This document shows positions 34,916-47,329 of a stretch of 64,000 nt of DNA, piece by piece. The stretch comes from Physcia stellaris (Eukaryota; Ascomycota; Lecanoromycetes; Caliciales; Physciaceae), in assembly GCA_018902385.1 (NCBI GenBank), contig JABSSW010000016.1, positions 62,001 through 126,000 on the forward strand, read 5' to 3'. A program made the position numbers and the translations under genes. The notes below the pieces were generated by a model. It made no database searches, was not told where the DNA came from, and worked only from the letters and a program-made list of their open reading frames with translations. The first letter of the stretch is position 1. Each line of letters begins with the position of its first letter.

Positions 34916-36737
34916 TCACCCCCTACGCCTCATCAACCCCCTCCCCACATTCACCACCGCCTTAAGCAGCACCACATCATCATCCTCCCCCAGCGCGCGC
35001 TTCGTATAATTCGCAATCGGCGCCAACGCCTCCACATCCGTCTTATTAGCGAAGAGCGAGAACGAAGGCTCGCACTTCGTGTTCGGCGCCGGAAGCGTGC
35101 CGTTGACGAAGTAGGCCCTGATGGCTTTAGCGGTGCAGAGGGATGGTTGGGCGGTTGAGGTGTGCTTTTTGCTGGTTAGTTGATGCGAAATGAAGGGGAC
35201 TTACATGATAGCAATAAAAAGGCGGTATGAATGTACGAGAGAAGATGAATGTTGGGAGGGGGAGGGGATGCAGCAAAAAGAGGACTTACCCCGTAACCAC
35301 CATGCTGCAGAACCACACTGCCTGGGAAACTGGTGCTTGCGTTGATCGCTGACACCAAGGGCGTGAGGGGATCGACATCGCTGCCAACAAACAGGATGGG
35401 GTTTCTGGTTTTGATGTCGCACCAATCGCCGGTGTAAGCCCCTTTGGCGTGGAAAGGCCATTGCGCGTAATTGAAGGTGTTGGCCGAGAGCCAGTCGCCG
35501 AAGATCTGGCTCCGGGCGAAGAATGTATCGATTATCGGCAGAAGGCTTGTGAGATTGTTGGTTCGAAGTGTGGTATCGCTGGCGCGGATCCCTTGCGTGG
35601 CTTCTGGCCCGAGGTTGGGGTATACGGGCGAGGAAGCCAGGATGGTGGCTGACGATTCGAGGAAGGCGGTTAAATTCCCTGTCAGTAGACCGTGCAGACC
35701 GTTGGCGAGGATGGACCAGGCGGCGGGGTTGTACATTGCTTGCGTGATGGGCGTCTTGACCGCTTGGTAGTCGATGATGGTGGTACCTGCTACGAGTGGC
35801 TGGTACTTGATGGAATAAAGAATGGCATAGAATTTCTGCTTGAGTATCTCTCCTGTTGCACCGTCTTGAGCCAAAGCGCATTCAGTTGGAGCTGCGACGC
35901 AGCCCTCGAAAAACCCATCGAAAGACACGTCTGAGTCAATTACTTCTTCGTAGTCGAGTCCAGCGTAGTAGAGTCGCGGGTTCAGGACTCCGTCAAGTAC
36001 GACGTGACCCATTCGGTCTGGAAACATGGCAGCGACGGTTTCGCCAAGCGCTGTTCCGTAGGAAAAGCCCCAGAAGTGGAGAAGACCGTCTTCGTGCAGT
36101 GCATCGACGATTTGCATCATGTCGCGTGCGACGTATCCCGTGCCTACAAGCTCCCCCACATCCTTTTGGGTTTGATAGCATGATTCCGCTAGAACCTTTG
36201 CGGAAGCCCATCTGCCTCCTATGGCAGCATCAGAGGAGTTCAGAAAGGCTGGAAATTTCGAGTAGTAGTTCAGTCTGTCTGTGGCATTACTGAAACAGGA
36301 GAAAGGGGTTGTCTGGCCAGTGCCTCTACACCATCGTTAGCGGTCTCTAAGCACGTTTTTAGAACTGTATAGATTGGGTGAACTTACCGTGGATCGAACC
36401 CAATAATGTCGTACACGCCGCCTGTAGCAATGAGTATATCTTGCGCTAGGAACCCTGCAAGAGTCTCTCGGCCACCGTCTCCTGGTCCACCCGGATTGAT
36501 CAGGATACTTCCTTTTTTTGGCTGCTTTACGGCTGAGATTTTATTTAGCTGTAAGGTGAGCGACCGATTGGAGTTAGAGTCCTCGTAGTCGAGTGGGACC
36601 TTCAAGGTCCCACATGTCAGTGGAAAAGTACCATTTTGCTGGCACGGAAACCAGTCAATGTTACTGGTAGTAGAGGGTAGTGCTGAGATCAAAGAAGGTA
36701 GGAATGGTAAGAAAATAATAGCTGCCTTGGAAAACAT
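34916..36737 (-). CDS. Secreted TAP-like serine hydrolase / tripeptidyl aminopeptidase, 544 aa
   Basis: Three exons, 36737-36388, 36325-35290 and 35164-34916, join in frame to 544 residues. The first 20 residues form a signal peptide. The alpha/beta-hydrolase fold shows the oxyanion motif NPGGPG, DIIGFDPRGTGQT, the nucleophile in GFSYGT (Ser near 205), the acid in FVGSDVDPLTP (Asp near 433-435) and LQHGGYGH supplying the histidine (near 458-463). The second intron splits GYG from HTS and ends in the CAAAAAG acceptor, with CTAAC upstream; reading through it gives a false C-terminus. The C-terminal TAP-like domain (SLCTAKAIRAYFVNGTLP) is complete. Relatives release short peptides from N-termini or act as proline-type peptidases; the substrate is not known here. 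Several N-glycosylation sequons fit secretion. Confidence 0.9.
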
Positions 36738-37556
36738 GTTGAACAGTTTGGAAAAAGGCCGGGAAGGCTAATTAATACAGAAGGAGATGAACAGGAACAG
36801 CTGCAGAGAAGAGATGGAAGATTTCCATCCTTTATACGTTTCCTCATTCTGCTCTGTGGTCACCGCCCCCTCTCGAGGAATAAGATATCAGGACTACAGG
36901 TTGGAGCTACATGGTAGTTAGATGACGACGGTGAGACTACAGCGCCTTGACCGACAGACATAGCCCTCAAAGCAGTAAGATTCCCACGTCCAGCAACCGA
37001 GGAATCATTGGGTGAGAGGTTGGGTTGGACGCTCTGGCTGTCAGCTGTATAAGCTAAAGCTGGGCCAAGTGCGACTAGGACAAATCGGGAATTATGCAGC
37101 GCTCGGAGATGATTCTCACCAGGGTGCCTCGACTAAGTGCGGCAGTAAGAAGGCACAGTTCGAAGGATCTACTCAGTTTAATCCCTACTAGAGACCCATC
37201 AGCGGCTCAAAAAAACGTCAGGAGTCTGCCTTGACACATCATGGAAGGAGTGAGTAGCTAGAGCCAATTAGGAAAGTTGAGGCGCTGTTGGGTTCTGTAC
37301 TCTCGTAAGCATCGCCAAACCGTGGCTTCAGAGCGTCAGAGCAGAAAGACTGGCCGAGAGTCAGTTATGAACAGACCTTCTGCGCGGCCAATGATACGAG
37401 CTTCGCTAACCTATGGCTGAGTGTTCTCCAATTTATGGCTTCGCGTGGTTGCTACGTTAATCTGACATATCAACATTGCTCCGTGACCATTCAAGTCAAC
37501 GCTATCAGCACGAACTAATCCACAAATTTCAAACCTAATAACATGCATTGCAAAAT
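36738..37556. other. Intergenic region
   Basis: Promoter of the hydrolase and 3' flank of the GGA gene; no other feature seen. Confidence 0.5.
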
Positions 37557-39948
37557 TCAAGCAACACCCAGCGGTGGGACTTCACCTTGTTCGTTCGCAG
37601 GCTCACCTGCAACCTTATAAGAAGCTTTCCACCGCATTTTGACCGCACTAGTTTGCCCTTTGGCAACACCGTGGATTTCAATGCTCTGTGTTATGCCGTT
37701 CAGCTGACTAGGCTGCAGTGTCCGGCCTGACTGTGGGATGAGTTTGAGCGTGTAAGCCTGCTAATTTTAGCCAGAATTCTCGTAAATTGACTATGATAGC
37801 AGCAGGGATAGTAGCGTACCTTAGTAACAGCGACCTGGAAAGTGTACTCTGTCACTAATTTGGCGGTTTTATTTGAGAAGGAGGCAGCGATTTGGATAAC
37901 CGAGTCGCTACTAGGTGGCCTTGAAATCTTGAATGAAATAGAGACATGGCTGCCGTGGATAGACAGGTCATTGACTGACGGCAAATTGGGGCCCTCCTCA
38001 GGCAACGCTGAGCTGAAGTTCCACTCGTCATCCGCTGATGCGCCATTGGCTTGCTGTTGAGACTGGTGTAGGGTCTGATGACTGGGTGGTTCAAAACCGA
38101 AGAGTGAAGGCGGAGGCGTCGATACGGGAGGTGGAGATCGTAGGGCATTGAGTGAGGGGGATGGTTGAGGAGGTGCTGAGGATAGAGAGGCAAAAGGATC
38201 TACAGGTTTCGATGGCTGTGATGATTGCGAGAAATTCGGTGCTGGCGTTGTCGTTCGCGATGACTGAAGTGAGCTTGAGATGGCAGAAAAAGGGTCATAG
38301 TTAGGTTTGGTGAGTACAGGCCCTTGTTGAGGCTGAGTGGCAGGATTGGGGGATGGCGCTCGCGCAGTGTTCTGCTGCATCGACGAAGATAGTAGGGATG
38401 GCCCAGGCACATCTAGACAAGTTATTCAATGGCCAGCTCTTCAGCAAGGTAAAGTAACCTACTTGTATTAGCACCAAAACCTAGCGCGATGCCTCCACCC
38501 TGGCCATAGGTATTATCTTGCAAGGACAAGCCGAGCAGGTCATCTTGCATTGAATCGGTCTTACTTGTGTTGGCGCCATTCGCATTTGTGCTTGAGCTGA
38601 TGCTGGCTCATCTCCCCCAAAGTCGATGAGAGATAGCTCATTGTCGGCATTCTTGCTAACGCCTGTTGATGTTCCCAAAGTACCCTTGGGAATTTTGGAA
38701 GCCGCTTCTACATCCCCTTTCTTGATCAGTTTGTATCTTTCAATGGTACGATGTATGCTGTCGTTTATCTCGAGGAGCTTGTTGACTGCTTCTGCGTCAT
38801 CTGACTCCTCTTCGCACATCCTTTGAATCTTAGGCTGTGCACTCTGCAGAGCATTTGCAAGATCCTGCGTACGTGTCAGTCCGTCGGAGTAACCAACTCT
38901 GGGCGCCGAAACGTACCTCAAAAACATCTCCTTCTGTGACCGTGTCGCCCTCCTTAAAATTTTGGAGTCGCTCTTCCAACAGCTTCGCTTTCTGCTGGAC
39001 TTTGGAAACTTCCTCGGCAGCTTTTGCTCGGTAATCTGTCTTATGCCTTGTATCGTAGCCCGCCATAACCTTCATCAGCCGGTTCGCTTCCTGTAGGTCT
39101 TCAGGTCCACCCCGCCGTATCAACTCCTGTAGTTTGGCTGATTGTGCTGCTTCCTCCTCCTTCTGCATCTCCTCAGCCGATTGTAAATTCTAGGAGTCTG
39201 TCAGAAAGCAGCACACCGACCGAGGACCGTAGAGCATACATCGCTTGGGTTTAATACTGCCGCATCCTCTCTTCTCACCTCGGGGAACATGTATCCCTTG
39301 AAACTCAGCAGCCGATGCATGTCCCGTATAAACCCCAGATCTTCTTTGTACCGAGACGTCTGACATATCGTCTGCCGCCATTCTTCTATTGCCTCTAATA
39401 TCTTAAGCTGCACCCTAGAGGGCCGTATAGGTGGTCTTTCGGGAAAACGACGAACGAGTTCGTTTAGAAATTCTTTGGTAGAGATTTGAAGGTGAAAGGG
39501 ATAGCCGCAATTTTTGACGCAAATGTCTAGGAGCTGAAAAGCAGTGAGCACGAGTCTTGAGAGATCTCTTTCTCTGGCGTACAGTGAGAGCCAGCAGTGA
39601 CACGTTGGGATTCCGATTGTTGACGTAGTTGACAATGGCCACTGCAGCTTCCCGAGGGCTAAGCTTCTGTCAGCTCTTCATCGGGTATATACCGTCCCCC
39701 TACATACGCATTGCCCTTCTTTGAATTGATCAAGTCAGCTATTTCGAGGTCGAGAGCCAGATTGGGCTCGAAGTTCATTGGGTCCACGGCATTTTCTAGA
39801 GTGATTGTTAGCGATGTTCAGGTTTGAAAGCTATGCAAAGGCTCATAGTCTGACACATACGTATATAGCGTTGCAATGGGGTTTGCGCCGGCTCTCCAAA
39901 GCCCCCAAAGCGGTCCCTCGCTGCATATCGCGCCGAGGCGGCCTCCAT
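37557..39948 (-). CDS. GGA: GGA-type clathrin adaptor (VHS-GAT-hinge-GAE), about 671 aa if frame restored
   Basis: Eight exons: 39948-39861, 39795-39708, 39658-39583, 39533-39240, 39189-38917, 38864-38463, 38412-37820, 37757-37557. The VHS domain (residues about 20-160) has NFEPNLALDLEIADLIN and NPNVSLLALTLLDICVKNCG, the GAT region follows with RRGGPEDLQEANRLMKVM, then a hinge with a clathrin box DLLGL, and the GAE ear ends with MRWKASYKV. GGAs bind Arf-GTP, cargo sorting signals, ubiquitin and clathrin at the trans-Golgi for transport to endosomes. All splice phases agree except in exon 6, which is 402 nt where 403 are needed: after LIDFGGDE (near 38604-38609) the frame shifts and hits a stop, while the clathrin box lies in the next frame. 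Confidence 0.9.
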
Positions 39949-40268
39949 ACTGGTATAAGAGATCAGAGATGAGGAGATAGCCTCTACTGAACTCTTCTAA
40001 AGAGAGATTGAGTAGAGAGTTCCCGAGAATAGAAGCTGTGTCAAATACAGACAAGCCAAATATCGAAGTGTCCGATTAGGTGGAAGGGTAGCAATGCCAA
40101 GCCCCTCCCTCGGCTTCATGTATCGGCCCGCCAGCCCCGCCGAGGCACATATCAAGATGTCATTGTCGATACCGTAATGCTGCCTTTCTCTTGTTTTTGA
40201 CATTCCCATTCTCAAGACCTTAAAGTAAGAATCAGAAGCAACAGTACCCTGCTCTATAGTCGCTCACC
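39949..40268. promoter_or_regulatory. Divergent promoter between GGA and TSR3
   Basis: 320 bp separate the two start codons, so the two housekeeping genes share a short bidirectional promoter. No motif is singled out. Confidence 0.5.
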
Positions 40269-41449
40269 ATGGTCCGCCATAAAAAAGACAACTTCTCCAA
40301 GCACAAATCCCCTCGCCATTTCCACCGCCCCTCGGCTCAAGAATCCAACCCCGAAGCCCCCAACCGCCGCCCTCCTTTCAAAGCCGCCTGCTGGGATTTA
40401 GAGCATTGCGATCCGAAACGATGCTCCGGCAAACGCCTCATGCACTTTGGCCTAATGCGGGAGCTGTCTGTCGGGCAGAAATTCGCTGGCGTGGTTATCT
40501 CACCCAACGCGAAGCGCGTCATATCGCCGGCTGACCGAGAGCTGATGGAGCAGTACGGGGCAGCGGTAGTGGAGTGCTCGTGGGTGAGGATAAAGGAAGT
40601 CCCGTGGAGGAAGATTGGAGGACAATGCGAACGATTGCGTATGGTGCAACGAAGATCCTAGATGTACGGCGGGATGCTAATCTTATGGTAGTGCCGTATC
40701 TGGTCGCCGCAAATGCCACGAATTACGGTCGTCCCTGGCGGTTAAATTGTGCTGAAGCCCTTGCTGCTGCCTTTTTCATCTGCGGACACGAGGACTGGGC
40801 GCACGAGGTTCTGACGCATTTTTCATATGGCGAACCATTCCTCGAAATTAACGGTCAGATATTGAAGAGATACGCAGCTTGTAAGAGCGAGGATGAGGTT
40901 AAGAAGGCGGAAGAGGTCTGGTTGGCGAAGATCGAAAAAGAATACAAGGATAACCGGGATGGAGAAGGTGTTGGCCCAGAAGATGACCCATGGAGTGGCG
41001 GCAACATGAATAGGCGGCCTGTAGTTGACTCCAACGATGAAAGCGATGACGAGGAAGGCTCGGATGATGATAAGAGCGACGCGGATGGCGAGGATGAGGG
41101 AGGCGTAATCGTCAATGGCGACCTTCCGGCAGAGTCTGATGACGATGAAGAAGAAATGGCAGCATTACGCGCTCGTGTTCTAGCATCAAAACCATTCTCA
41201 AATCCCAAAGCCAACGATGCGAAGGTTCAGCCGGAAAAAATCATGCGACCAAATCCGCCACCGCTTCTTGAGGACTCGGATGCGGAGTCGGGCTCAGACA
41301 TTGGTGACAATGATGCTTTCGATAACATTATTGACGCAACGCCTGTGACCGACAGGACGGGTATTCAGGCAAAACAACGGCTACGAGACGATCCCAATCC
41401 CGGCGCTGTATTTTCGCGAAGCGTAGTAAATGCACCTAGGAAATGGTAG
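40269..41449 (+). CDS. TSR3: 18S rRNA aminocarboxypropyltransferase Tsr3, 375 aa
   Basis: Two exons, 40269-40638 and 40692-41449, with a 53-bp intron (GTATGG donor, GCTAAT branch) that joins CERL to LPYLVAANATNYGRPW in frame. The N-terminal half has CDPKRCSGKRL and ISPNAKRVISPADRE, and the SAM-binding core has LPYLVAAN.TNYG.PW followed by LNCAEALAAA; these are highly conserved in the family. The last 130 residues are very acidic (runs of Asp/Glu/Ser), as in fungal orthologues. Tsr3 transfers the acp group from SAM to N1-methylpseudouridine in the 18S rRNA decoding region (yeast position 1191), the last step of that hypermodification during late small-subunit maturation in the cytoplasm. Divergent from GGA. 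Confidence 0.95.
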
Positions 41450-42280
41450 CATACTTGTGTAGGATCAATCAATCGCTATTCTGAATTATCAGTAAAGAGA
41501 TTGTCGTGCTTTTAACCATTTCGAGATGGTCGATGGTGTAGTTGGTCCCGAGATGATATTAATGCCTGCATTTTCGAAGCGGAGGCTGTCCATGCCAAAG
41601 AAGTGCAATTTAGCGTCATGTCTTATTGGAATTAATGCTAAGGTGGATTGAAGCTCCCCATTCGTTTTTAACCCAATTTGCTGCCTCCGCTACATTTATC
41701 CGTTGTCAAAACTTATCCTCGTCCTGGGAACGAACATAGACAAAGCAAATCGAGCGAGTCCTTCCGTTCAGAGTCCATCCCAAGCCAGGTAACCGCCCTT
41801 GAATAGGCTGCAGCAAGGAAAGCCCTCGCAATAACAGAATAGGAACCTACATGCGGACTTTGGTTGTATAATATATGGCTTCAGCGTAATTGTCACCCTG
41901 CGTTGACTCTTTGAAATCAATTCTTAGACCCTGGGCGACCCCATGGGGGCAAATTCAATGCGTTCGCGATGTAGCCATTCGTCATTCGGGATTTGTTCCA
42001 GGCAATGACTGGTGGAGTAAAGCTATCCGGGTCAGCAGTCCTCTGTCTTCACCTGCACCACCACTCAACCAGACTGTGGGACTGAAGACCCAGTCCTCGT
42101 ACCGCTATTCATGTCGCCTATTGCCTCTTTGGGATTGCAACTCGATAGCAACAAAGAAGATAAAAAGCTTGCGAGATTGTGGAATTCCCGTACGGTGGTT
42201 GATGGGGGCTCCATAGTCTAGCCAATGAATTGTAGACCTGAGGTAGTGCGCAAAGTCCTGAATACACGACGATACCAACA
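41450..42280. other. Intergenic region
   Basis: Convergent flanks of TSR3 and the CorA-like gene. An open frame at 41890-42216 has no features that support it. Confidence 0.5.
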
Positions 42281-44622
42281 TCATAGGCTTTGAACTCTAG
42301 CCTTCCGCTTTACGAACTCTCTGTCGTCCCAAATCCATGCATGAAGTCTATTCTTGAACCCGAATAGAACCGTCATGCTCACGACGAAGACCGTTACACT
42401 ACCACATACAGCCCAGAAATAGCGCTCTGTTCTGTCTGTATTAATAACGCCTTTGAGATTCATCCCAAAGTACGACGTGAAAAACGACAGTGGGAGGAAA
42501 ATGATGGTTACGATTGTGAAAACAAGGATGGCTTTGTTATTCGATTCTGCGATGATGGCGAGTTCATTCTGCTCGATTGTGCGAAGTTGGAAGAGCTGCG
42601 GAAAGAATACTTTATCTGATAAGGCCTTTGAGATTGGAGTATAAGAGAACTTACCACATCGAGCGAGCTCTTCAAGTCGTCCTGCAGTCGTGGCAGATTT
42701 TTGTGCGTCAGGCAGATAAATTTGATAGTATCATCAATTGATCGTCTCACCTCCCCCATCCTTTGGGGGTCCATGGAACCATTTGCGTGGAGTTGCTCTT
42801 CGAAAGATTGCCATTGATCGCGGATATCTTCAAGGAATTTGACTCTTTGCTCAGATATTTCAAAAATGTGAGCAATTTCATTCATGCAAGTTATGTATTC
42901 ACGGACGAGGTTAATAGACTCGTATCGTTTGAATTTCAAGCCCCGTCGTCTTCTCTATTCCCCGTTAACTTGCTTGCTTCCGACTTTGATCATCACCTTA
43001 CCAGATCGCGAACAATAGGAATGTATGCATCTTGTATTGCGGAGACACCTTTTCCAGACTGTGGGTTGGTCGGGGTCCATTGGAGTGTGACGAGTATGGC
43101 TAGCATCAGGCATTCGGTGTTTGGAGCTGACCAGTCTCTGAATTTATCATCGAAACAGCCTATGTTTGGGCCCCGATACCTCAGATATTCCAAGATATGA
43201 TACTCTCTATCATGTATTCCGGCATTTGGAGGTGTTCGCAGAATCTGCAAGGATTCTTGATCTAGATTATGAACACCATTGGCGGCCGACATTGTGAGTA
43301 ACATGCCTAGAGAGGACTTAGTGATGGTACTCTTTAGGGTACATAGACACTTACCATCGCGACGAAGGAAGCACCGGAACGAGTCACGAACTAAAACGGC
43401 ATCCGAGTAAATCTTGTGCCGTGAAAGCATCTGCTCATCAATCTCGGGTGTTGGCTGCATGTTTGGCTCACTAGATGGACCACCAGCACCTTCAGTGAGC
43501 TGTCCAGGCAGGTCTGAGCGGGCAAGATCCCAAAAGCCGGAAGTTGTCCCATCACGCTTTGCACGCCACTCAATGTCCATCAGGAGGTTATCGTTACGGT
43601 CCTTGGCCCAATTGGTTGAGTCGAGTTTCTGCCTTAGAGTGGGAATGTCACGAAGGATATTGAAGACATCTATCTGGTCTTGCAGATACCGCCGATCCCG
43701 AAAATTCAATATCTCGCAGCGAGGAAATCGTGTCCCATCACTACCAAAACAGTGTAAATCACTAGGCCCTTCGTACAGAAACATTTCTTCTAGGCTCTTT
43801 GATGAGTATCACATGATTAGTCTTGAGGGCTCCGATGAATGTTGGAGGAAGCTGAATATTTACCAAAGACAATGGACCAAGACCAATTGGGACGTGTCTA
43901 GATCGATGATAAGCAGGGGGGATATAATTCGACTATTGCACGCTTACATCCAACGCTGAGTTGCCCATTGTGGTTTCGCCGCCCAAACTAGCACAAACTT
44001 TTAGGAAAGAAAGTCACTCATTCATTGAGCGAGTAACATACGGCTTTCGATCTTACCAAGGGTTTCCTCGAATCTATTGAACCGACCAGTCGCGTAATCG
44101 CACACAACTACTTTCAGTTCCGCACGAGGAGGAAAATAGTAGTTGGCAAGCGAAAGCAGGTCACTCTCATCCGGACAATCTGGTCGCCTTGGGTACCCGA
44201 TATTACTCAAAAGGAACTTGCTTAGAGATTTGTGACGATTCGCGTCCCAGTGATGCCATGCCTTCAATCTTTTTAGTACGTCGCGGTGCTTCTCCAGCTC
44301 CTTTCCAGCTGAAGCGACAAGTCCAGACCTTTTTCGAGCTGCTATTTCTTCCTCTTGCCGTCTTCGACTGAAAGGACTATTGAATGGAGTGTCATTGACC
44401 CAAAAACTATTGGGGGCTGACGTATTGCTAGTTCCATAGATAGCCGAGCCCAGTGAGGTGATTTGGTGCCCCATAAGGCTCCTGAAGAACGTCTCCGCGT
44501 TGAGAGAGATATGAAAAAGCTCTAGAATCTGATTGTGAATCTACCAGGGCTGGTTGGGTGACCACACTCTCAAGCGGTGCTGAGCGGACTTCCCCCTGGT
44601 AATGGGATTCTTCGTCGGACAT
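42281..44622 (-). CDS. CorA-like Mg2+ transporter family protein
   Basis: Multi-exon gene with about seven short introns. The C-terminus has the two CorA helices: FTIVTIIFLPLSFFTSYFGMN, including the GMN signature, and FWAVCGSVTVFVVSMTVLFGF. Before it lies a long helical cytosolic stalk (FLEDIRDQWQSFEEQL). The N-terminal domain includes KVVVCDYATGRFNRFEETL joined through two introns to KPQWATQRWIHVPIGLGPLSL, as in fungal CorA-like proteins with WI-x-V after an 'RP.WA..RW' segment. ATG 44622 is chosen because an intron with GTGTGG donor and CTAG acceptor links it in frame to ETFFRSLMGHQ; ATG 44474 is the alternative. Transport of Mg2+ or other divalent ions is inferred from the family. Many fungal members have no tested activity. 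Confidence 0.82.
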
Positions 44623-45590
44623 TATGCTTCAACTATGCCATGAAGCAAACATCTGATCGGACGGCTTTTCATTTCTTTATTATCACAGTCTTCGAGTTAG
44701 AGTTCTGAGAAATCCTTCTGATTACGTCGTTCGGCTATATCGAAGCCTGCCGCTAGAGTGCAGACGTCAAGGTCTAGCTGGATTGGGATCTGAATCGTTG
44801 AGAATATTTGGTCGATATTTGGTGTGAATTAGAAGCCTTCTTCAGCAATATCTCGACTCATCAGAAATGGTATTTCTGATACGTACGGACACTACATAGG
44901 TACGAATACCAGTCTCAGTACTCCGAACCTGCACTCAGCCACTGCTAAGTACGTGACCTAGTCGGAAATAGCCTCCAGCCCAATTTAGCTTGGTGCGGAC
45001 GCGTGGGTGAACGGGCCGACTTAGTATCCGATACGTACTACCGTACCTTGTACTTTGTGGATATGCCGAATCCAGCGAAATTGAGTAAAACTGTATTTTG
45101 GAATCGAGTCCACTTGAAGGGCGCTCATCACACGCTAGACAATAACCCTTTTACTACTGTGTCAACGTACTATGGCCTTTGCAGGCGCGCAGACTTCGTA
45201 GGAAGTGATTCTGGGTGACTGAATTGTATTGCTTAAGGTTCTATCTACTGGCCTGCAGAAGGCGGTATATATACACGTTCGGCCTGTTGTTGCAACGTAT
45301 ACAACAATAACCTGATACACGGCATGTAATGCGTATATCGCATATATCGCATATGCGGGTGTATTCTATTAATTGACGAAACCACCAGTCTTACGATATA
45401 ACGGCCTGGTGTTTCGAGCCTGTATAGCCTGGGGGGTAGGATGTTACCGTTGTTTCGAGTCGCAGGCCTATTGGTCAGTTCATCAGGGTTTGAGCTGTGG
45501 GTCTATTGCTAATTTGCTACTCGAAGTGGATGTGTGTTAGCTGGAAATAGACCTGGAACCTATAGGTGGGATGATGCAAAAAATGCCATG
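44623..45590. other. Intergenic region up to the copia insertion
   Basis: CorA-like promoter side followed by unique sequence with a small ATATCGCATATATCGCATATGCG palindromic patch near 45336-45358. No gene seen. Confidence 0.45.
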
Positions 45591-45595
45591 GATCT
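45591..45595. other. Target site duplication GATCT (left)
   Basis: GATCT directly precedes the 5' LTR and is repeated at 50850-50854 directly after the 3' LTR, as expected for a 5-bp integrase stagger. Confidence 0.85.
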
Positions 45596-45748
45596 TGTTG
45601 GAGTAAACTCATCACCAAAGGCAATGCCAAGGCGTTATTCTATTATAGGCTAGCGTGCAAACTCTGTACAATAATCCACATTCATCACATGTACGATAGA
45701 TAGTATTATCATAAATATAAACACGTTGCACTTTACATATTTGTAACA
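45596..45748 (+). repeat. Copia 5' LTR (153 bp)
   Basis: Starts TGTTGGAG, ends TTGTAACA. Against the 3' LTR it carries the mutated base at only four sites, all in its last 36 bp (45713, 45721, 45733, 45741). Confidence 0.92.
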
Positions 45749-45762
45749 AATTATGAATTCGA
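45749..45762 (+). promoter_or_regulatory. Candidate copia primer binding site
   Basis: AATTATGAATTCGA follows the 5' LTR. Allowing C-to-T and G-to-A changes, it matches GATTATGAGTCTGG at the same place in the non-autonomous element except at one base, consistent with initiator-tRNA-Met anticodon-arm priming. Confidence 0.35.
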
Positions 45763-47329
45763 CAATGTTTGTTAGACATTATTCGAATCGATTCATATTA
45801 TTTTACAACGTTCAAACGTTGATTTCATGCATCGATCGAAAAATTTCTGATGAATTAAACGACAATCAAATTCGAAAACATCAAGTTGAATTCACAACGA
45901 ATTTATCGTCATTTAGTGTCGTCAGTAGAATGTATATTGTTTATTTTAACGATCGTCATTTAATTTTTCAAAAATTCAAAAAATTAACATCGACGTCGAT
46001 CGATGAAAACGTCATTTATCGTTCAAGCGAACGTCAAATCCGAACGCACGATCGATCATTCGATTTCGATGAAAACGTTTTCAAAAACACGAAATTTCAC
46101 ATACACGATTCGATAACTCAATGAACTCGTCATTGTTTCGAATCGATGTTTCGAATTATTTGTTACGAAATGAAAAAAAAAACAAATACGACATGAAATT
46201 CACACGTTTTACACGATTTCACGAATCACATACGTTTTATTTTTTTTTATTTTTTTCATTTATACGATTCAAATTTTCAGACTCAAACATCACAATGATT
46301 ACGTCAAACATCATTCACAGTTTTGTCGTTTTCATCTCAAAGTCAAAACAGTATTTCAATTGAGAAATCGACGTCAAAAACGATTTTCGAATCAATCACG
46401 TTGAATGAACAATCAATTTATCAATAAAATCAATGTTTATCGTCGAGTCTTTACACGACAAAAATATCGATTGAAATTTCATCGATGCAAAAACGAAAAT
46501 CAAATTCACGAATTTCATCATCGTCGTCGAGAAACACGAACGAAATTTAAATAAAATTTTTTTTTATTTGTTCAATGCAATGAACGTCAATCATCGTTTT
46601 TTTATCATTGTCATAACGAATTCAACATCATTGATTTATTGAACAAAAATAGCAAAACGTTTCAAAAAAAATATTTTCGTTTTTCTCGTCGATATCATTT
46701 TCGATTTCATTGATCGATTTGTCATTTTAACGAACGTCGAATTTTACATCAAAATCGTCGAATCATTACACAATCAATTGATCATCGAAAAAACTGATTC
46801 GAAATTTATTGTCGACGTATTTTGTCAAAATATTTTGCTGTTCAAAATGCACAAATTAATTCATTTCAATTATTTCGTGACTCGTCAACGTGACGAGTGA
46901 ATTTTCGAAAACACAAATCTCATCGAAATCGAAATTTTTTTTTTGAATTTCGTTAAAATTATCATCGATACGATAACAAAATCAAATTCAATTGCACTGA
47001 TCGTTGATCGTTTCGAAAAATCTAAACGTATTCGTTTCAATATATCAAGATTTGAATACATCGATTTTTTTTGCATCAATCAAAAATGCATAGACAACGA
47101 TTTCATCAAACATGATTTTGAAAAATGTTACTATAATCACTCAAAAAGCGCTTTCAAGAAATAAATTGACAAAAACATGTTTGATCATTCATACGGCAAA
47201 ATTCTGAAAAAAATTCAAAACTCACAATAACAATCAACGTCGTTGATTGAATTTTGAAAACAAATTCTGTTCATTAATCATTCAATCAACGATATGTTGT
47301 GATACACAAACTCGAACGTCAACATTTAC

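Noticed and set aside
35201-35881. 226-codon minus-strand open frame
   Set aside because: Shifted-frame shadow of the TAP-like hydrolase exon; Arg/His/Gln-rich.
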